Translations under genes and position numbers: made by a program
NCBI GenBank assembly: GCA_963723745.1
Contig: CAVRRZ010000004.1
Span: 620,001-684,000 of the forward strand
Direction of reading: 5' to 3'
Source of the DNA: CAVRRZ01 sp963723745
GTDB taxonomy: Bacteria; Actinomycetota; Actinomycetes; Mycobacteriales; Geodermatophilaceae
Length of the DNA: 64,000 bases
The notes under the pieces: generated by a model
What the model saw: the letters and a program-made list of their open reading frames with translations, nothing else
What the model was told of the DNA's origin: nothing
Databases searched by the model: none
Shown: piece by piece, positions 60,939-64,000 of the stretch
Layout: every line of letters begins with the position of its first letter
How positions within the stretch are numbered: position 1 is the stretch's first letter

Positions 60939-61958
60939 CTAGGGGACCGGCGCCTCCGCCACCGCCGGCAGCCGGAGCGCCCAGACCGTCTCCCGGTGGG
61001 TGACCTCGAACCCCGACGACTCGTAGAGCCCGAGCGCGCCGGTGGTGTTGTTGCTGTCGACGGTGAGACCCGCGCGCTGCGCGCCGTCCGCGGCCGCCGC
61101 GCGCAGCGCCGCGGTGATCACGGCCTTGCCCAGGCCGCGCCCGCGGGCCTCGGGCAGCACTCCGATCTGCCCGAAGTAGGCCTCGCGGACGCCGGTCGCC
61201 GCCGTGTCGGCCTCGTGCTCGTAGACCAGCGCGTAGCCCAGGATCGCGCCGTCGGCGACGGCCAGCCGGGAGAGGTCGGGGCGGAACGCCCGCTGCCCGG
61301 TGAAGAAGGTCCGCCACGTGTAGCTGTCGCGCTCGGCGCTGCCGAAGTGGTCGACGAAACAGCGGTTGTGGATGAGCCGCACCTCGTCGTCCCGCGACCA
61401 GTCGTAGGGCAGGAGCTCGACGCCCTCGACGACCCGCGCCTCGGGCAGCGCGGTCAGCGGGCGCCGCATCGAGAAGAAGTACTGCACCGGCTCGAGGCCC
61501 AGGCGCCGGACCAGCCGCTCCAGCCGCTCGTGGGCCTCGGGCACCCCGACCGCGAAGCGCGCGCCCATCTCGGGGCGACGCGCGCGGTGCAGCTCGCGGG
61601 AACGGTCCAGCTGCCAGCCGATCAGCACCCGACCGACGCCCCGTTCGCGCGAGCCGGGGTGGACCCGGCCGTCGAGCCGCAGCGCGTACTCGTCGCGGTG
61701 GTCACCCAGGTCCATGACGGTGGCCCAGGCGACCACGTCGCCGTCCGCGGTCACGACCACGCGGCTGTCCTGCGCGAGGTCGAGCCGGTCGTTGACGAAC
61801 CACTCGGTGAGGTCGTCGACGTCCTCGTTCTCGCCGGTCCGGTCCAGCGGCTCGGCCGCGGCGAGCAGGTCGGCGATCGCCGGGATGTCGTCCCGTCGGA
61901 GCGGGCGGGCGGTCAGGCCGCCGGGGAGGTCTGCGGCCAGGTCACGGATCTCGGGCAC
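60939..61958 (-). CDS. Double-domain GNAT acetyltransferase (copy 1)
   Basis: A 339-residue protein with two GNAT folds, like mycothiol synthase in architecture. The N-terminal domain (about 15-150) has VVAWATVMDLG and a VGRVLIGWQL pseudo acetyl-CoA loop. The C-terminal domain (about 180-335) has the pyrophosphate loop PEARGRGLGKAVITAAL, GQIGVLPEARG and the NNTTGALGLYESSGF motif. It is about half identical along its length to the next gene, so the two are tandem duplicates. The acceptor substrate is unknown. Confidence 0.82.
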   Translation of the reverse strand: MPEIRDLAADLPGGLTARPLRRDDIPAIADLLAAAEPLDRTGENEDVDDLTEWFVNDRLDLAQDSRVVVTADGDVVAWATVMDLGDHRDEYALRLDGRVHPGSRERGVGRVLIGWQLDRSRELHRARRPEMGARFAVGVPEAHERLERLVRRLGLEPVQYFFSMRRPLTALPEARVVEGVELLPYDWSRDDEVRLIHNRCFVDHFGSAERDSYTWRTFFTGQRAFRPDLSRLAVADGAILGYALVYEHEADTAATGVREAYFGQIGVLPEARGRGLGKAVITAALRAAAADGAQRAGLTVDSNNTTGALGLYESSGFEVTHRETVWALRLPAVAEAPVP

Positions 61959-61995
61959 GAGCGCACAGGCTAGGGCGCCGGCCTCCGGACGGCGA

Positions 61996-62991
61996 TCAGG
62001 TTTCCACCAGCGGCGGGATCACCCTCGACCACGACACCCAGGTGTGCGTCGTCCCGAAGCCGAGACCCTCGTACAGACGCTGCGCGCCCGAGGAGTTCTC
62101 CCCGTCCACCTCCAGCCCGGCCGACCCGCAGCCGGCCGCCGCCGCCACCTCCAGCGCCCGAGCGACCACCGCCTTCGACAGGCCGCGGCCGCGGGCGGCC
62201 GGCACGACACCGATCTGGCCGTAGTACGCCTGCCGCGACCCGGTCGCCCTCGCCGCGGCCTCCGACACGTAGGTGAGCGCATAGCCGACGACCGCATCGT
62301 CGCGCAGCGCGAGCACGGACAGGTCGGGGCGGAACGATCGGCGGCCGGTGAACATCACCTGCCACGACGCGACGTCGCGCTCGCTGGATCCGTAGTGCTC
62401 GGTGAACGCGGCATTGTGCGCACGGCGCACCTCGTCGTCCCGAGCCGGGTCGAAGGGCACCAGGGCGAGGCCGCCGGCGTCGGGCACCGGAGGCAGGTCG
62501 GTGAGCGGCCGCTCCATGTGGAAGAACCAGCGGACCTGCTCGAGACCCTCGCGGCGGAGCAGTCCCTCGAGGTCGCGCATCGTCGTGGGCACGGTGGCGG
62601 TCAGCCGCGCGGTCGCCTCCGGATGCCGCTCGGCGTGCACCTCGGCCCCGCGGGCGAGCTGCCAGGACAGCAGCGCCCGGCCCAGCCCGCGCCCCCGCCG
62701 CGAGGGGTGCACGCGGCCCTGCAGGTGCACGCCGTAAGCATCGCGGAACGTGGGCGGCGCGATCGCCGTGGCGTAGCCGACCACGGAGCCGTCCCCCTCG
62801 ACGACGACGCCGTCGTGCGCCGGGTCCACCAGCTCGTTCACCCAGGCCTCGATCAGGTCGTCGGCGTCGAGATGCTCACCGGTGCGGTCGACCGGTTCGG
62901 ACACGGCGAGCAGCGCGGCGACGGCGGGGGCGTCGGCCGCGCGCAGCGGCCGGGAGGTGTACCCGTCGGGCAGCGCGGGGAGGTCGGCCAC
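61996..62991 (-). CDS. Double-domain GNAT acetyltransferase (copy 2)
   Basis: A 331-residue paralogue of the downstream gene with the same layout: an N-terminal GNAT with GRGLGRALLSWQLARGAEVH, and a C-terminal GNAT with GQIGVVPAARGRGLSKAVVARAL and NSSGAQRLYEGLGF. In both copies a conserved middle block reads HN-(R/A)-x-F-x-(D/E)-H-(F/Y)-G-S-(A/S)-ERD. The genes are 37 bases apart and in the same direction. One copy may have specialised. No antibiotic-resistance or mycothiol genes are adjacent to suggest a substrate. Confidence 0.82.
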   Translation of the reverse strand: MADLPALPDGYTSRPLRAADAPAVAALLAVSEPVDRTGEHLDADDLIEAWVNELVDPAHDGVVVEGDGSVVGYATAIAPPTFRDAYGVHLQGRVHPSRRGRGLGRALLSWQLARGAEVHAERHPEATARLTATVPTTMRDLEGLLRREGLEQVRWFFHMERPLTDLPPVPDAGGLALVPFDPARDDEVRRAHNAAFTEHYGSSERDVASWQVMFTGRRSFRPDLSVLALRDDAVVGYALTYVSEAAARATGSRQAYYGQIGVVPAARGRGLSKAVVARALEVAAAAGCGSAGLEVDGENSSGAQRLYEGLGFGTTHTWVSWSRVIPPLVET

Positions 62992-63024
62992 GGCCGCCAG
63001 GCTAGGCCGACGCCGGGCCGCGGT

Positions 63025-64000
63025 TCAGGGGGCGGTGCGGACCGGCCGCGCGGCACCGATGGCGAGGGCGCCACCCAACAGCAGCCCGACGACGACGAGC
63101 AGCGCACGCAGGATGCCGGTGGACTCGGCGAGGAAACCGATCAGGGGCGGTCCGGCGAGGAACGCCGTGTACCCGATCGCGCTGACCACCGACACCCGGG
63201 CGGCGGCCCGAGCCGGGTCGTCGGAGGCCGCGCTCATGCCCACCGGGAAGCCCAGGGCCGCGCCCGCTCCCCACAGCACCGTGCCGACGATCGCCCACGG
63301 CAGCGAGCCGGCGAACACGAACAGCACGACCCCGGCGACGGCCGAGAGCACCGACACCCGCAGCGTGGCCACCCGGCCGAAGCGGTCGATCAGGCCGCCG
63401 CCGACGAGCCGGGCGGCGGTCATCGCCGTCACGAACACCGCGAACCCGGCGGCCGCCGCGGCACCGCTCACCCCGTAGCCGTCGACGAGTGCAACGGCGA
63501 GCCAGTCGTTGGCGGTGCCCTCCGTGAACGCGAACGCGAGCACCATGACGCCGATCAGCAGCGTGCGCGGCTCCCGCCAGGCCTGCGCGACGCCGGACGA
63601 CGTCCGCTCCTCGACGGGGGCGTCCACCGGCAGGAACGACCGCACCGCCGCCGCGAGCGCGGTGACCACCAGCCCTGCGGTGATCACGAGCTGCATCGCG
63701 AGCGAGACGTCCAGCGCGGCCGCCGCCGCCCCGGCGAGCGCGCCCACCACGGTGCCGAGGCTGAACGCGGCGTGGAAGCGGGGCATGATTCCCCGCGCCA
63801 GCCGGTGCTCGACGGCCGCGCCCTCCACGTTCATCGACACGTCCCACACCCCGACGCCGGCGCCGGTCAGGAACAGGCCGGCCCCCGCGGCAGGCACCGA
63901 CGTCCAGGCGAGGCCGGCGGCGAGCACGAGCAGGCCGCAGGTCGACAGCACCCCGGCGGTCAGCACGCTGCGCGCCGGGGCCAGCCGGTGCACCACCGGT
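63025..64000 (-). CDS. MFS transporter (5' end outside window)
   Basis: The visible 325 residues are the last ten or so helices of a major facilitator. They include GAGVGVWDVSMNVEGAAVEHRLARGIMPRFHAAFSLGTVVGALAG, a block typical of the fucose/glucose-like and YbjJ-type MFS permeases, and a second-half motif LVGGGLIDRFGRVATLRVS. The frame is open to the right edge, so the true start lies beyond 64000. The substrate is unknown. It lies 33 bases beyond the GNAT gene start region and is transcribed toward it. Confidence 0.8.
   Translation of the reverse strand, partial: PVVHRLAPARSVLTAGVLSTCGLLVLAAGLAWTSVPAAGAGLFLTGAGVGVWDVSMNVEGAAVEHRLARGIMPRFHAAFSLGTVVGALAGAAAAALDVSLAMQLVITAGLVVTALAAAVRSFLPVDAPVEERTSSGVAQAWREPRTLLIGVMVLAFAFTEGTANDWLAVALVDGYGVSGAAAAAGFAVFVTAMTAARLVGGGLIDRFGRVATLRVSVLSAVAGVVLFVFAGSLPWAIVGTVLWGAGAALGFPVGMSAASDDPARAAARVSVVSAIGYTAFLAGPPLIGFLAESTGILRALLVVVGLLLGGALAIGAARPVRTAP

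Overview
The window is very GC-rich chromosomal DNA from a high-GC actinobacterium, most probably a member of the Geodermatophilaceae (Blastococcus, Geodermatophilus or Modestobacter type). The evidence is the codon bias, the many GTG starts, the dense GTGA/ATGA gene overlaps, actinobacterial families (DUF5994, SCO6745, DUF6326, MshD-like double GNAT proteins, mycothiol-type DinB) and a tmRNA whose tag ends in FALAA. The family assignment is inference and no rRNA is present. There is no CRISPR array, prophage or plasmid backbone. It reads as core and catabolic chromosome with two insertion sequences.

Layout. 1-4382: a leftward copper module (zinc-finger anti-sigma factor, CopC-CopD fusion, YcnI, SCO1) facing a divergent ECF sigma factor. 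4465-5785: a cysteine-rich leader peptide ahead of a TauE/SafE sulfite-type exporter. 5806-14668: housekeeping and stress genes (TypA GTPase, YceI with a divergent MarR regulator, FrnE-type DsbA, patatin, two broken genes). 14741-19712: a seven-protein leftward catabolic and uptake unit made of a HTH-pseudo-isochorismatase fusion regulator, an active isochorismatase-type amidohydrolase, an ABC transporter and a PuuE-like deacetylase. It probably handles a ureide or N-carbamoyl type substrate and is the most novel-looking unit. 19897-25305: a potassium-channel/RCK gene and a GMC oxidoreductase/haem-peroxidase/membrane protein unit, all peppered with single-base insertions. 25555-31273: a trypsin-like protease with an alpha/beta hydrolase, facing SRPBCC, membrane and DUF3352 genes.

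31337-38053: an IS30-family element, a HAMP adenylate cyclase, and a CehA/McbA-type metallohydrolase split exactly by an IS1380-family element with a 5-bp target duplication. 38050-40928: SRPBCC, DinB and the MetPS amino-acid importer. 41121-48710: a phenol-to-3-oxoadipate operon (two-component flavin monooxygenase, catA, catB, catC, pcaD) with a FAD-synthetase-like gene embedded in it and an IclR regulator facing a perfect 17-bp palindrome. 48727-53310: HPF-like protein, FMN reductase with HxlR, DUF6326 and a two-component system. 53564-53934: tmRNA. 53989-59973: an IclR-controlled maleate isomerase plus MatC dicarboxylate carrier, two unknown membrane proteins and a DASS carrier. 60039-64000: an SCO6745 protein, two tandem GNAT paralogues and an MFS gene running off the edge.

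Sequence quality matters here. Every frameshift I could resolve (at least fifteen) is explained by one extra base, and they cluster between 20.1 and 24.6 kb. This points to insertion-biased sequencing error rather than real gene decay, so I describe those genes by their reconstructed products.
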